64,000 bases of DNA, taken from Neurospora tetraspora (taxonomy: Eukaryota; Ascomycota; Sordariomycetes; Sordariales; Sordariaceae). Position 1 is the first letter of the stretch; the number at the start of each line of letters is the position of its first letter. A model generated the notes under the pieces. The model had not been told where the DNA came from. It did no database searches and saw only the letters and a list, made by a program, of their open reading frames with translations. Position numbers and translations under genes: made by a program. Below, in pieces: positions 21,101 to 31,835 of this stretch. The stretch covers positions 2,170,001 to 2,234,000 of the forward strand of contig NW_026944386.1 of the NCBI RefSeq assembly GCF_033439725.1. The letters are read 5' to 3'.

Positions 21101-23052
21101 CCTCGACTTCCAGAACTGGATAATCGCCAAGTCTCGGATCCTCGACCAACTCGGGTTCTGCGTTTTGACGCATCTCGTCCTCGTACTTCTCTTTCATCAG
21201 CCGTTCCAGATCACGCCAGTCAGTTGCGGACTGGCCAGAGGCGTCTTGAACCATAAGATAGAGAGTAGAGCTACCCATTCTTGCCCTTCCACGACGCTGG
21301 ATAAAGGATTTGATGTTTAGTGGTTCGTCAAAGCAAATGACGAGGTTGCAGATGGGAACGTCAATGCCCTCCTCAAGGACACTCGTCGCGACAAGTAAAT
21401 TAAAGCGGCCTTCGCGAAACCCTTCGAGGGATGTCATGTCCTCCCTTTTTGTCATGTCCTTGTAATTTTTGGTCTTTCCTGGTACTCTAGCAGTGCCAAT
21501 CATGGAAGCAGTGCGGTAACGGTCTTTGGTTAGCGGATGGGTGGATATGACATGCGTCACAATGCTGACCATTACCCTCTCCTGGGCAAAGACAATACCA
21601 ACCGGGTCCTGCTCATGGGAAGCAAGAACTTGCAGCAAAGTCTGGACTTTCGGGGAGAGCTGGTTGGGCTCTTCTGAAATAGCCGGAATGGGGATAGATC
21701 GTAATGCCTCGCCTATGTACCGGAAGTGGGCCGGAGGTTCACACTCCAGTTCGGCCAACATTTGGGAAATTCCTCTTGAAAGGTAAAAGTCTGCCGCCCA
21801 TGGCCCAACTTCCCCACACAGAAGGACGGCCCTGTTGTAAAACCCTCTCATTTCTTTCTGGGCGAGCGTGTCCTTCTTGGTAAAAGCCTGACGAAGCCTT
21901 TCCCTAGCCCGTTCCGTGCGTTGTGCTTTGAGGAACAAGACTTCTGGGTCCTTGCTTATATCAAGTCCGTGATATGCTTCTCTGAATCTTATCATGAGGT
22001 CGGTTGGTGTTGGCTCGGCACCAGGGCCCTCAGAATCGCCGTATGAAACAACGAGCATCTCCGGGCGGTTCACGTGTGCAAGAAGCTCATCTCGATGTTT
22101 TGTAGGAGTCCTACAGACTGCATCAAGGACTTGTTCAAGCTTTTCAATGTCATCGAGGTTGTTTGACATCAGCGGGCTTGCCGTGAGACCGAGGATGCTA
22201 GGGACTGGTAGACCAACCCTCTTTGCAGGCAGGTAAGCCTCGGTCATCAATCTGGAAATGGGATGGCTCCCATTGCAGTTATGTGCTTCGTCGATGACAA
22301 TCAAGCTCAGGGAATCCAAGCCGACGAAGCCGTGAGCATTTGCATCGGACAAGATCTGGTATGTCGACACCACGATACGAACGTTGAGCAGGACGGCATC
22401 CCAGACAGCCTGCTCAGACCAGCTGTCCACCCCATCTTTTCCACAGAGCAATATGGCCTTGGCGGAGGGTATTTGGGATTGCAAAACTTGTTGTTGTTGG
22501 CGGGCCAGGGCGACCGTTGGCGCCAGGAACCAAACTCGCTATAAAAACATATTAGGCTCTGGTCCGAAGGAAAACATAGCGGAGGGTGTTGACAAACCTT
22601 GTCACTTTGTTCGAGCTCTCTGGCTATGCGAAGTACAGCACTTATAAACTGTTAGTAAGAATATCCCGTGGTGAGGCCTAGACCACTTACACCTGAGTCT
22701 TGCCACTGCCAGTGTCCATCTGTAAGCACCATTCTGTTAGAGAAGAGCCAAGAAGGGACACGGGTATGATAAAAGACAAAGTACAGAGGTATCATACAGC
22801 CACGATGATGTTCTGCTTGAGGCTTGCTTCGAACATTTCGAGTTGATAAGCCCTCGCGGCCAAGGCAGCAGGGGTTGACACTTCATCGTTTAGCTCTTCA
22901 GACAGCTCCTCTAGGGCATCTTGGTAGAGTTCCTTCAAGTCAAAGGGTTCGTCAACGGCACTCTTGAACGACTCGTCGTCTGAGTCCTGGGAGCTACCAT
23001 CGCGATCGACATCCATCTCGGCCGGGTTGTCTTTCCGAGGGTCCAGATTCAT
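18175..23052 (-). CDS. dcl-2: Dicer-like ribonuclease III, DCL-2 type
   Basis: Exons 23052-22798, 22719-22693, 22648-22598, 22538-19805 and 19754-18175 give 1548 residues; as I recall, Neurospora DCL-2 is similar in length. The P-loop MDTGSGKT (86-93) is encoded by a 27-base microexon. DEAH follows at 194-197, then helicase C (QRRGRARM) and a Dicer dimerisation domain (HHFCAKVSS onward). No PAZ domain is evident, as usual in fungal DCLs. RNase IIIa has ERLEFIGD (about 1001) and DVVE (1096-1099). RNase IIIb has ERLEFLGD (1193-1200) and DIVE (1342-1345). A dsRNA-binding fold (about 1375-1490) and a charged tail end the protein. All catalytic acids are present. It cuts dsRNA into siRNAs for quelling and antiviral defence. 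An in-frame ATG at 23286 would add 78 unrelated residues. Confidence 0.96.
18300..18317. repeat. (CAG)n tract coding for alanine in dcl-2 tail
   Basis: Six GCAGCA-type triplets lie in the last exon of dcl-2. On the coding strand they give a short alanine run in the disordered, Lys/Glu-rich C-terminal tail, past the dsRNA-binding fold. Confidence 0.8.
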
Positions 23053-24239
23053 GGTGGCTGAGGAATCAACGGTTTGGTTGTAGGCGTAAGAGCGGGAATG
23101 GAAATTCCGCTTAGAGAGTCGGGGTATGCCGGATAAAGAATGATAGATATAGCGATGCGGTGGATATATAGAGACAGGGGACGACGAGGATGAAGATGCC
23201 GGGACTGAGGATATTGACGTTGGTGTTGATGGAGGAGGAAGAGTGCCTCTAGAAGAAAACTCAAACCGGCCCTTACAGGCCAGCAACCTTCAACTAGAGC
23301 CCAGTGAAAGCCTGTGGTTCAGGCCACCTAGCGAAGGAACGAGTCCAGACCGGAGAGGAAGCTGAAGGTTGGGTTGGGCTCGAGATATCTGGAAGGTGGA
23401 CATGTTCTTTGCAGGTTGAAGTTGGGCCTCGCACTTCAAGCTGTGTCACGGTGGGTGCGTGCGTGCCAGCTGCAATCGACTTCAAGCCCGTTTCTCATGC
23501 ACGAGGCCTACAGGACAGTCTGAGGTGATGCTGGAGGTCGTCTTCCAAGGCCGGGTTGAATCCTCTGAAGTCCTGTCGTACCACACTCATTCGACTTGAA
23601 GTATAGTAAAATCTCTTAAAGAAGTGGTATGTGACACCAGTGTGTAAATGATTGAATGGCAGGAAGGAGAAGTGGAAAGTAGCATGGTGTTCGAAGGCCC
23701 TAATTTATTGTTAGTGTAGCAGTGGTGTTGGCCGCTGTTATCGTAACACCACCCTTGAAAACGAAACGACGGACGCCGCAGGCAGCTCCTTCCACTTCAC
23801 GATCCACGACAAAATGGATAACTTCCATGATGACGGCAAGAACCACCTTGACAAGTGGGAAGGTTGGTTTGATACTCCAGCCCGAGGAGGCACAGCGGAG
23901 ATCTCCCCAAATGCACTTTCCTCCGATATGGACACCATCCACCATCCCTCTTTGAAAAAGACAGGAACGAACTTCTGGCGGCGTCCTGCCTTAGCTTCCG
24001 AACCCTCGACAAGCACGCTGGGGGAACTTTAGGGGTACATAAACACAGAGAGATCCCTTCGTGCATTGAATTTGGGCCTCGCACATGATCTCAACCATCA
24101 CTCCCCCGCAACCCATCTTCGGAATCGGCATCCGTTCATTCACGAACCCTCAAACCGACCTTTCACGTGGGAATCACATTGCTACAATACATTGCATTTG
24201 TGTAGCTTTACTTGAACCTTTTTTTTTTTTTTCTTCATC
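23053..24239. other. dcl-2 upstream region, no gene seen
   Basis: This spacer separates the divergent dcl-2 and RCC1-repeat genes and should contain both promoters. The frame open upstream of dcl-2 to 23286 is Ser/Pro/Tyr-rich and unlike Dicer. Other frames overlap each other. A T14 run lies at about 24218-24231, directly before the RCC1-repeat start. Confidence 0.6.
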
Positions 24240-25820
24240 ATGAAACAACGAGGAGGAACAATGCAGTTGTACGCAGCTGGAAGCAACCAATCGTTGCAGC
24301 TTCAATTTGAAAAACAAGAACATATGTACCCAGGCGATCTTGACGACCTTTGGGAGTTCACTTGCGTGTTTCGCCACAGAGACATTCATACCGTTCGGAG
24401 CTTTAGTTTCCATACTACTGGTAGGTGGTTTAGGTATCCGTCAGTGATCAGTGTTTTCAATCTATGCTCCCTCCATAATGTTATCTGATATATTACAATT
24501 TTGACCATATGTATGGCTTCACCTCGCTAACCAGAAATATATGAATCTCACCAGTCTACCAAAAGAGGAAAAACAAGTTCATCACAAATGCCGGCCGCGC
24601 CCCACGGGACCACAACGCCCTACGCTTCGTGGATGAGAACATCTACAGAACCTTCGCCAATGCGAACAACGGACATGTAGCAGGTACATACACATGATGA
24701 TTGCCTCTCCTACCGAGTCCCCCGTTGCTCTTCAAAACCCCAGAATCCCCCGATCACCTGAATACCCCGCCGAGGCTTTACCCATTGCCATCTACTACTG
24801 ACTGACCCTACCAAAAAACAACAAAAAACAGTTTACAACGCCGAAACAGCCACAATCAACGAATACGCCACCCTCTGTGACCTCCTCCTAGACCTAGGGT
24901 TCCACCTCAAACAACACGAGCACGACAGGTGGGAAGACGAACCGGTAGCAGAAGAGAGAGACCGAAGCCGCAGGCCGTCGCCAAAGGAACAATTCGTCTC
25001 TCCTGACTTGTATGGGTACTGTTCGGAAGTGGTTCCTCGACCAACCGAGATTAAGAAAGTGTCCTTCACCGGGTTTTCCGACATCGTCCAGCTGCTTGCT
25101 CACTCCACTGGGTTCGCAGCCCTCTCTTCAACGGGGGAGGTGTACACGTGGGGCGATGAGCGGTTTGTAGGGTGTTTGGGGAGGGATGTTACTGATGAGT
25201 GGTATGTTTCTGTCTTTTCTCTCCTTCCTCTCTTCCTTTTCTTCCTCTCTTCCTTTCCTTTCCCATCCCATAATTTCACCCATACTAACAACTAAAACCC
25301 CTCAAAAAACAGCCCAGCTCACTACCCCTCCCCCGTCCCCCTCCTCTCCCAACTTCCCACCGGCCCCGTCCGGCACCTCTCTATCGGCCCTACCTCCTCT
25401 TTGCTCGCCTGCCTAACAGCCGGCAACGACCTCTACGTCTGGGGGGATCCCAGACGGTTACCCCCTTCTCTCCAAACACTTTTCTTCGACCAACGGCAGG
25501 CCGACGACGGTTGGCACGACTACAATGACGGTCCGGTCCCTGTGGTAATCACCGACACGGACGGGAACGAGGTGGATGGTATCGTGGACGTGGCCGTGGG
25601 AACGGAACACATGATTGCGCTGACGGACCAAGGGGAGGTGTATGTGATTGGGCAGAATTGGTGTGGTCAGTTGGGGCTGGGAGAGGAGATTGAGTACGTT
25701 ATGAAGTGGGAGAAGGTGCCTTTGTCGCTGGACGATGGAGTTAGCGGGACTAAAAAGGAGATCAAGGCGGTTGCGGCGGGGCCGTGGGCGAGTTTCTTGA
25801 TTGTTGGTGAGGAGGAGTAG
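24240..25820 (+). CDS. RCC1-repeat (ATS1-like) protein
   Basis: Exons 24240-24420, 24555-24683, 24832-25201 and 25313-25820 give 395 residues. Blade-type signatures are visible: MQLYAAGSNQSLQLQF at the start, GFAALSSTGEVYTWGDER(F), GNDLYVWGDPR, VAVGTEHMIALTDQGEVYVIGQNWCGQLGLG and a closing AAGPWASFLIVG. These match the RCC1/Ats1 seven-blade propeller, although the middle section is divergent and has an Arg/Glu-rich insertion (about residues 130-160). The second ATG at 24261 (MQLYAAG) is an equally likely start and aligns better with relatives. RCC1-fold proteins serve as Ran exchange factors, tRNA-modification partners (Ats1/Kti13) or ubiquitin-ligase modules; which applies here cannot be told from sequence. 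The upstream T-run and the four-exon structure are ordinary. Confidence 0.87.
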
Positions 25821-26149
25821 CGGATGTTGTCTGTTGGGAGTTGGTGAGGGGGAGCAAGCGTTGGCGTTGTTGGCTTTAGTTAGCTTGCTTAGCTGGAAGA
25901 GCGTAAATCCTTCTTTGAACAATGATACCAATTTTGACTGATTTCATAAACAAAGCTGTACCTGGTTTCTCAAGTCATGATTGGGACGCGAGGTTTACTC
26001 ACCAATAGTCCAAACCTGCCTAGTCATGAAAGGGCTCTCTATTCCCGGGTCTCCTTTCTATTGTACAAGGAACTTGCTGTAATGGTCATTCATTAAAATA
26101 CGCTCATGTGCCTATTTGCCTGCCTGCTTCTCCTTCCTGCCTTGTATCA
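25821..26149. other. convergent 3' spacer, nothing notable
   Basis: This short region separates the stop codons of the RCC1-repeat and proteasome alpha-2 genes and presumably carries both 3' UTRs. No repeat or coding frame was seen. Confidence 0.7.
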
Positions 26150-27381
26150 TCATAGGTTCGTCAGGTAATCCTCAATCTCCTGGGGAGAGAGTTTCCTGAA
26201 GCGGGGGCCCTTTGCTCCCTCGACACCCTCGACGCCAAGGAGGTGGTCCGCCGGTGGTCCGACGATGCCTGTGTAAACATGTGTTAGTCAAAGTCCTAGC
26301 CGCCGCAGAAAGAAGTGCATCGTGTATCCGTCGCATAATAAACATACCAATCTCAATGGTGTCTCCGTTCATCTCTCCCTCAATCGTCTCCTTCAGCGTC
26401 AACAGCGCAATGTGCACCGCATCCTCGAGCTCCAAGCCCTCGGTATACCTCTTCTCCAAAAAGGTCTTAGCAGTCGTAGCGTTCTTGCCAATGGCCGTCG
26501 CCTTCCACGGGAAGTAAGATCCTGAGGGGTCGACCTGGTACAGCATGGGGCCGCCCTTGAGGATGCCGCCCGTCTTGCCCGTCGCCTTCTTCTTGGTCTC
26601 GCCATCGTCACCCACAATCTCGTCCTTGCTCTTCTGCTCCTCCAGCTCGTCCTCAGGCAAAATACCCTCGTCCCAGCCGGCGATCAACAAAGAGACACCA
26701 TAGGGCCGGACACCGCCCGACTGCGTGGCCTCCTGCATGACGCGCGCAACGTCCTGCACCAATATCCGCGTCGGCGGGTACTCGTTGTAGATGCGCTTGT
26801 AGCCCGTGTGCGAAACCTTGCGCGCGCGGTCGACCAGCACGCGGTAGTCGGGGCCCATGCCGCTGTAGACCATGCCGATGTTGGGCGTGATGAGGCTGAT
26901 CTTGGAGAGGGAGGAGGGGTCGGCGAGGGGGGAGGAGGACTTCTTTTCGGTGGCGAGGACGATACCGTTGGTGGCTGTTGGGAATAGTTAGTATCTGGAA
27001 CTGATATTTGGGCGCGAGAGATATGGGCTATGATAGTAGAAGGAAGTGACGAGAGGTGGTGATGATGCTGGTGACGGTTGTGGTGGGGGAGGGGGAGCTT
27101 ACCCTTGATGCCGAGAGCTGTTACACCCTGGTTGACAGCATTAAGGGCATATTCTGAGAAACAGTCAGCATGATAAGGTCGGGATCGTATTGGCGCAAGA
27201 TTGTGAGGTCGTTAAATGGAAGATGAGGTCGGGTTGGGTTGAGGCGACTGACCGATCTGGACCAGCTTGCCGCTGCGCAAGTGTTAGCAGCTATCACCAT
27301 CACCACTGCATCAGCGACTATGACGACGGAAGCTTACCTGGGCGAGAAAGTGGTAAGGGAGAAGGAGTATCTGTCCGCCAT
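26150..27381 (-). CDS. pre8: 20S proteasome subunit alpha-2 (Pre8/PSMA2)
   Basis: Exons 27381-27338, 27272-27253, 27153-27103, 26974-26348 and 26268-26150 give 286 residues. It starts [25 protein letters not shown], the alpha-subunit N-terminal signature that forms the gate, followed by [20 protein letters not shown]. The segments [52 protein letters not shown] and [12 protein letters not shown] are diagnostic of alpha-2. Usual length is about 250. The excess is a roughly 36-residue Lys/Glu/Asp/Gly-rich insertion between GWDEG and MLYQVDPSG (around 26547-26665). Exon 2 is only 20 bases. The product forms part of the outer ring through which unfolded substrate enters. Identity is certain; whether the insertion is retained in mRNA should be confirmed. 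Confidence 0.96.
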
Positions 27382-28225
27382 TTCGTCCTTTTATTCCCAA
27401 ATATCTCGGCAAGTAGTTGGACGGGTGTATTTGCGACGGGATTTAGTCGGGTGCTTTTGGTGGTTTGATGTTTTGGTTGTCGAGGAGTGGCAGGCTACCT
27501 AGAGAGCTGTTGTCGTTTGGCTGCAAGCTTGAGGTTCCAGAGTTCCCACCACAGGCTGTCACTGTTCAAGGCCCAGGCACGGGGAAGTTGCGCGTCGAAC
27601 TGGAGCTGTGGACCACTGGCAGCAACTGGAGAGCTCATCCTCAGCCTGATAGAGCTCGGACCAGCTGAGCCTCAAGGCAGGCACTTCGCTGTTGTTTTGT
27701 TGCTGCTGGCAGGCAACGGCAAGCGGGAGCTCTGTGACCCCACACTGTCATTGACAGTGACTAGTCCGAAAGAGGAAAGGTCAGAAACTCACGGTGTTTT
27801 TTTGCTCTTAACATTTTGCAGCCCCATCAGAGATTTTTCGCATTCTCTTCTTGGACTCTCTTGTTCGAGAAGCATCATGGCGACATGCGCGCCTAGGTTG
27901 GCTGAACAGTCGCAGGTTGCTCCACGGCGGTGGAAGCAATTAAAGATGCGATAGAGGCCGGTAGCGGTAAGTTACGAAATGATGATGCCCACTCTTTCTT
28001 CAGTGGGCAGTGCTGCCCCAAGGCTCGAGCTGGGCACGCTGGGGTTAAGAGCGAGTGGTTACTCGTCAGGACCACATTGCTGCTTCCACCTTTTTTCTCG
28101 CTATTTAACAATCTGGATCCCCCCGTCACCCCGTACCCCTCTACCCTTTCGTCATCCTTTTGATTTCACAGCTTTGTCAGTTGCAACACCGAACCCGGAA
28201 GCATCATCAGCCTCGTAGGGGAAAC
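27382..28225. other. divergent spacer between proteasome alpha-2 and RING-CH genes
   Basis: It contains both promoters. I saw no good match to the yeast proteasome element GGTGGCAAA. Open frames up to 155 codons show no family features. Confidence 0.6.
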
Positions 28226-29251
28226 ATGGACTTTGGATCATCAAATTGGTCATGGCCTTCGGGCGCAAACCCCAACGGCCATTCAAACGGCAGCGCGCAA
28301 GCCTCATCAACCCACGAGACACCGCACAGCTCATCATCAACTTCATCAGCATCGAAACCGAGCTCTCAGCAGCAACAAAAACAACCAACGTACAAACCCC
28401 GCACTTGTCGCATCTGCTTGGAAGTGGTCCAGCCCACCACCGAGATTGACGAGTCATTCGCTGCTCGCTTCACCTCGAGAGCACGTGTTCGATACTATTC
28501 GGAAGATCCGGAGCTGGGCCGTCTGATCAGCCCTTGCAGATGCAAAGGCACGCAGAAATACGTCCATGAGGGCTGCCTTCAGCAATGGAGGCAAGCGTCG
28601 CCTTTGTCTGACCGGAACTTTTGGCAGTGTCCTACCTGCAAATTCGAGTACCGACTGGAGAGACTGAGATGGGGCCGCTGGTTGACGAGTACGATGGGAA
28701 GTGTGGTTCTTACCGGTTTGGTGTTCATCTTGGCCGTGTTCGTGTTAGGCTTTGTTGCCGACCCCATCATCAATCTTTGGGTTGACCCCTTGGGAAGCGT
28801 GGTGGATACGATTCACGATGTCATCTCAGATGTCGAGGCTATGCGCCCCATTGACGATGAACCGGCGACTTGGTCTTTCCATTTTCTAAAGGGATTCCTC
28901 TCGCTTGGCTTGCTTGGGTTCTTGAAGACTTTCATTGCCATGTCTCCGTGGCAGTTGCTTAATATTCGCAGTACAGTAGGTGGACGTCGCAGGGGCAGAG
29001 ACAGGGTTGAGTCGGTCAATTGGATGCTTGTGATGATTGGCGTCCTCACATTCCTTGGTGTAAGTTTCAACACTTTGAGAAGACACTGGACAAGCTGCTA
29101 ACGAGAGGAACAGGCTGCATGGAAGTTCGTCCGTCACTTCAGCGCGAGAGTCCTTGAAAAGGCCCGTGACAGAGTTGTTGACATTCAAGAGGATGAAGAC
29201 GCCGATGACGAAGACGACGACGTTGACGACGAGTCGAGGAAAGACAGGTAA
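28226..29251 (+). CDS. RING-CH (MARCH-type) membrane ubiquitin ligase
   Basis: Exons 28226-29059 and 29114-29251 give 323 residues. A complete C4HC3 RING-CH finger is visible: C61, C64, C104, C106, H114, C117, C135 and C138 (CRIC, SPCRCKG, HEGCLQQW, CPTC). The 40-residue spacer between the second and third ligands is longer than usual. Three hydrophobic segments follow (about 159-180, 220-240 and 262-280), then a strongly acidic C-terminal tail (DEDADDEDDDVDDES). RING-CH proteins with membrane spans ubiquitinate membrane or ER-associated targets with E2 partners; fungal examples include Ssm4/Doa10 and shorter MARCH-like proteins. This one has far fewer spans than Doa10, so it is a short MARCH-like protein of unknown target. 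The stop TAA overlaps a GTAA, but no clear further exon was found. Confidence 0.9.
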
Positions 29252-30699
29252 ACGAGTATCGAATTCGAGCTGCTTTTGTTCATCCCACGTCCCTCCCGCC
29301 TACAACGCCGCTTCTGCTGTCGCCATGGCCTACCCCCGAAACCGCTTGCACACTCTTAAGTTGTCACTGGCTCCTGCTTCCATGTCGTGGCAACTAGTCT
29401 GTGTGCAAAGATCGAGCTCCATTGTCGCCCTGAGAAGAGGGCGTCTTGTCCGCTTCTCGTTTGGGACTGGCATGGAGCGCCAATCCGAGCCTTACTGGAC
29501 TGGGTTCTTTGGAGCTCTTTCCACCTTTCGCTACTCCTCACGCTTTCGGGTGGATATCCACTTGCTCTCGGGCAGACATGTCTTTGGGCGCATGCTTTCG
29601 GGTGTGCACTATGCCGTCGGACGGATGGGAGAAGGGAGTTTGCTGTCTTTCGAGATTGGAACATGCCATTGAGATACCTGGGGGTTGTCTGATGAGGGTG
29701 ACCGGATGAGGTCCTTCTACTTTACCACAGCGTTCACGGATAAATCACGCATTGCTCAGCGGATAGTATTAGTTGTAAATGAATGACTTGATATTGAACA
29801 TTCCCGAAATGCCAAGTGTGAAGTCATCAGCTATGAGACCATGAGCTGACATGCAGTTCAATTTCCTGTTGGCAGGAGTGAGCAACTTGTTGGACTGAGG
29901 GCTGGAACGATAAAGCCCCTGAATGGTGCAAGAGTGGGGCTACTACACGGCAGTGATGACACCTAATTTAGAGGCTGTTCCTGCATTATGTTTCAACTTG
30001 CCCAAACTGAACGAAGTTCCAACAAAAAGCAGCGAGTCGAGTCAAGTCCAGATTTTCGATCTCGAAAGGAGGCTTTTCAATAAATAACCACCTCCACCCG
30101 TCGAGTCTCTTGACTCCCGTCTTGTGCAGCGTCGAGCACAGTGGAATACGAATGGTGTTCGGGGCACAAAGCTGCCAGCCAATCTCGCCAAATGTCCATG
30201 TTTGAATCCTGATAACGATACGTGCTACCAAAAAGCCGCGACCAAACACTATCACGCCGACCTGGTTCCCTCCCGTCCGTGTTAGCGAGGTGGCCCGTTA
30301 TAAACGATTCGATCCGATCTAGGTTGATACTCCTAGAGGTACCTTGTTTGAGGAAACAAGTCCGGCCGACGACAACCAAACCTCACACTATCGTGAGCCA
30401 AAAGTCATATCTGGTCGATTGGTCCCAATCAGCTGGTTGGACCGTCGCGAACAGGCGCGCGCGCATCACGAACGGCCGAACCCCTAGTTTCACCTGTTCG
30501 GCGTCGATCTTTTTTTCCCTACTCCTCTTTCTACAGACAGAAGCTTCCACTTGCTCGGCTTTTCCCACCGCCCGCCAAACCGCCTATTCCCCCCTGCCCC
30601 CCCTTCGAGGGTGGAATATTCTGCCGAAGCAGCAGACGAAGCCGACACCATAGTTTCAGGGTCTGGACTTGTCTGTCCCCCATCACACACCTGCCCGCG
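29252..30699. other. intergenic, no gene seen
   Basis: This is the 3' flank of the RING-CH gene and the promoter region of the mannosyltransferase. Several overlapping frames of about 90-170 codons occur at 29154-29710 on both strands, with no domain or splice support. The stretch is GC-balanced and looks noncoding. Confidence 0.55.
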
Positions 30700-31835
30700 A
30701 TGCATTTCGCATACCCTCCACGAAAGTCGTCGAACCCGCCGCCTTTCCGGCCCCGGACGTCCGCTCTTCCGACAATACGAAGCAGACGTCTGAAAACCAT
30801 TGTCCTTGCCGGCCTGGCATTCGTGACATTACTATGGCTCTTCCAAACAGGGCGCCGTAATCGACACGCGCCACCGGCGTACCACAAGCCGTCGGGCAAC
30901 CCGCCGGTGGTGATAGTCACAGTATTCAACGAGGGCAAGTATGGAAAGGGGTACTTGGATACGGTCAAGGAAAACAGGCTAAAATATGCCGAGAAGCATG
31001 GTATGTGAATCCCCCCCAATCTGCGCCAAGGGGAGCGACATGCGAAGACAGATGCATGCTCCCGCTGTCTCTATCCCGACCTCAGCTCACCATCACCACC
31101 ACCGAATTCAGGTTACGGCACCTTTTTCGTCAAGTCCTCCGACTACGACCTCCGCGGCGCACCTACCTCGTGGGCCAGCCTCCCCGCCGTCCGACATGCC
31201 ATGACCAAGTTCCCCGATGCGTCGTACATCTGGTACCTCGATCAGAACGCTTTCATCATGAACCCGCTGCTGAAGATCGAGGAGCACGTCATGAAGCCAT
31301 CGAGGCTGGAGGAGCTGATGATCAAGGACCATCCCGTTGTGCCGCCCGACAGCATCATCAAGACATTCAGCCACCTCAAGGGACACGACGTGGATTTCGT
31401 GTTGACACAGGACAAGGACGGTCTGTCTTCGAGCAGCTTCGTGGTAAAGAATGGAGAATGGGCCAAGTTTTTCATCGAGACTTGGTTCGATCCCATCTAC
31501 AGGAGTTATAATTTCCAGAAGGCGGAGCAGCATGCCTTGGTAAGTTTGGCACCAAACTCTCGGCGAAAGCGCTGATGGCCAGGAGTGGAAACGGATATGC
31601 TAACACCTGAGGACAACAGGAACACATCGTCCAGTGGCACCCCACAATCCTGGCCAAGCTCGCTCTCGTGCCCCAGCGCATCTTGAACTCGTACAGCAAG
31701 GAGAAGGGTGGGCAGGAGTACAAGGAGGGAGACCTTGCGGTGCGCCTCTATGCTTGCGGCGAGGCTGGCGAGGATACTTGTGAAACCGAGTCGCAGAGGT
31801 TCGCTCAGTGGAAGGCCGCATTCCAGAACTCATGA
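30700..31835 (+). CDS. Golgi alpha-mannosyltransferase, GT34 family (Mnn10/Mnn11-like)
   Basis: Exons 30700-31000, 31112-31539 and 31620-31835 give 314 residues. The form is type II: a short basic cytosolic end (about 1-30), one membrane anchor (about 31-47, TIVLAGLAFVTLLWLF), a short stem, then the catalytic domain. GT34 motifs include VVIVTVFNEGKYGKGYL, ENRLKYAEKHGYGTFF, the metal-binding aspartate region WYLDQNAFIMNP (DxD replaced by DQN, as in Mnn10/11 relatives), FVLTQDKDGLSSSSFVVKN, and the late EQHAL and RFAQW segments. In yeast these enzymes lengthen the alpha-1,6-mannan backbone of N-glycans within the M-Pol II complex. Length is slightly below Mnn10 (393) and Mnn11 (422). Whether this is the Mnn10 or Mnn11 ortholog cannot be decided. 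Confidence 0.9.

Noticed and set aside
23053-23286. N-terminal extension of DCL-2 to an upstream ATG
   Set aside because: The added 78 residues are Ser/Pro/Tyr-rich with no Dicer similarity; the length from 23052 already fits the family.
26550-26665. Proteasome insertion as an unspliced intron
   Set aside because: There is a GT at its start, but no convincing branch site or acceptor that restores the frame; kept as coding, with RNA check advised.
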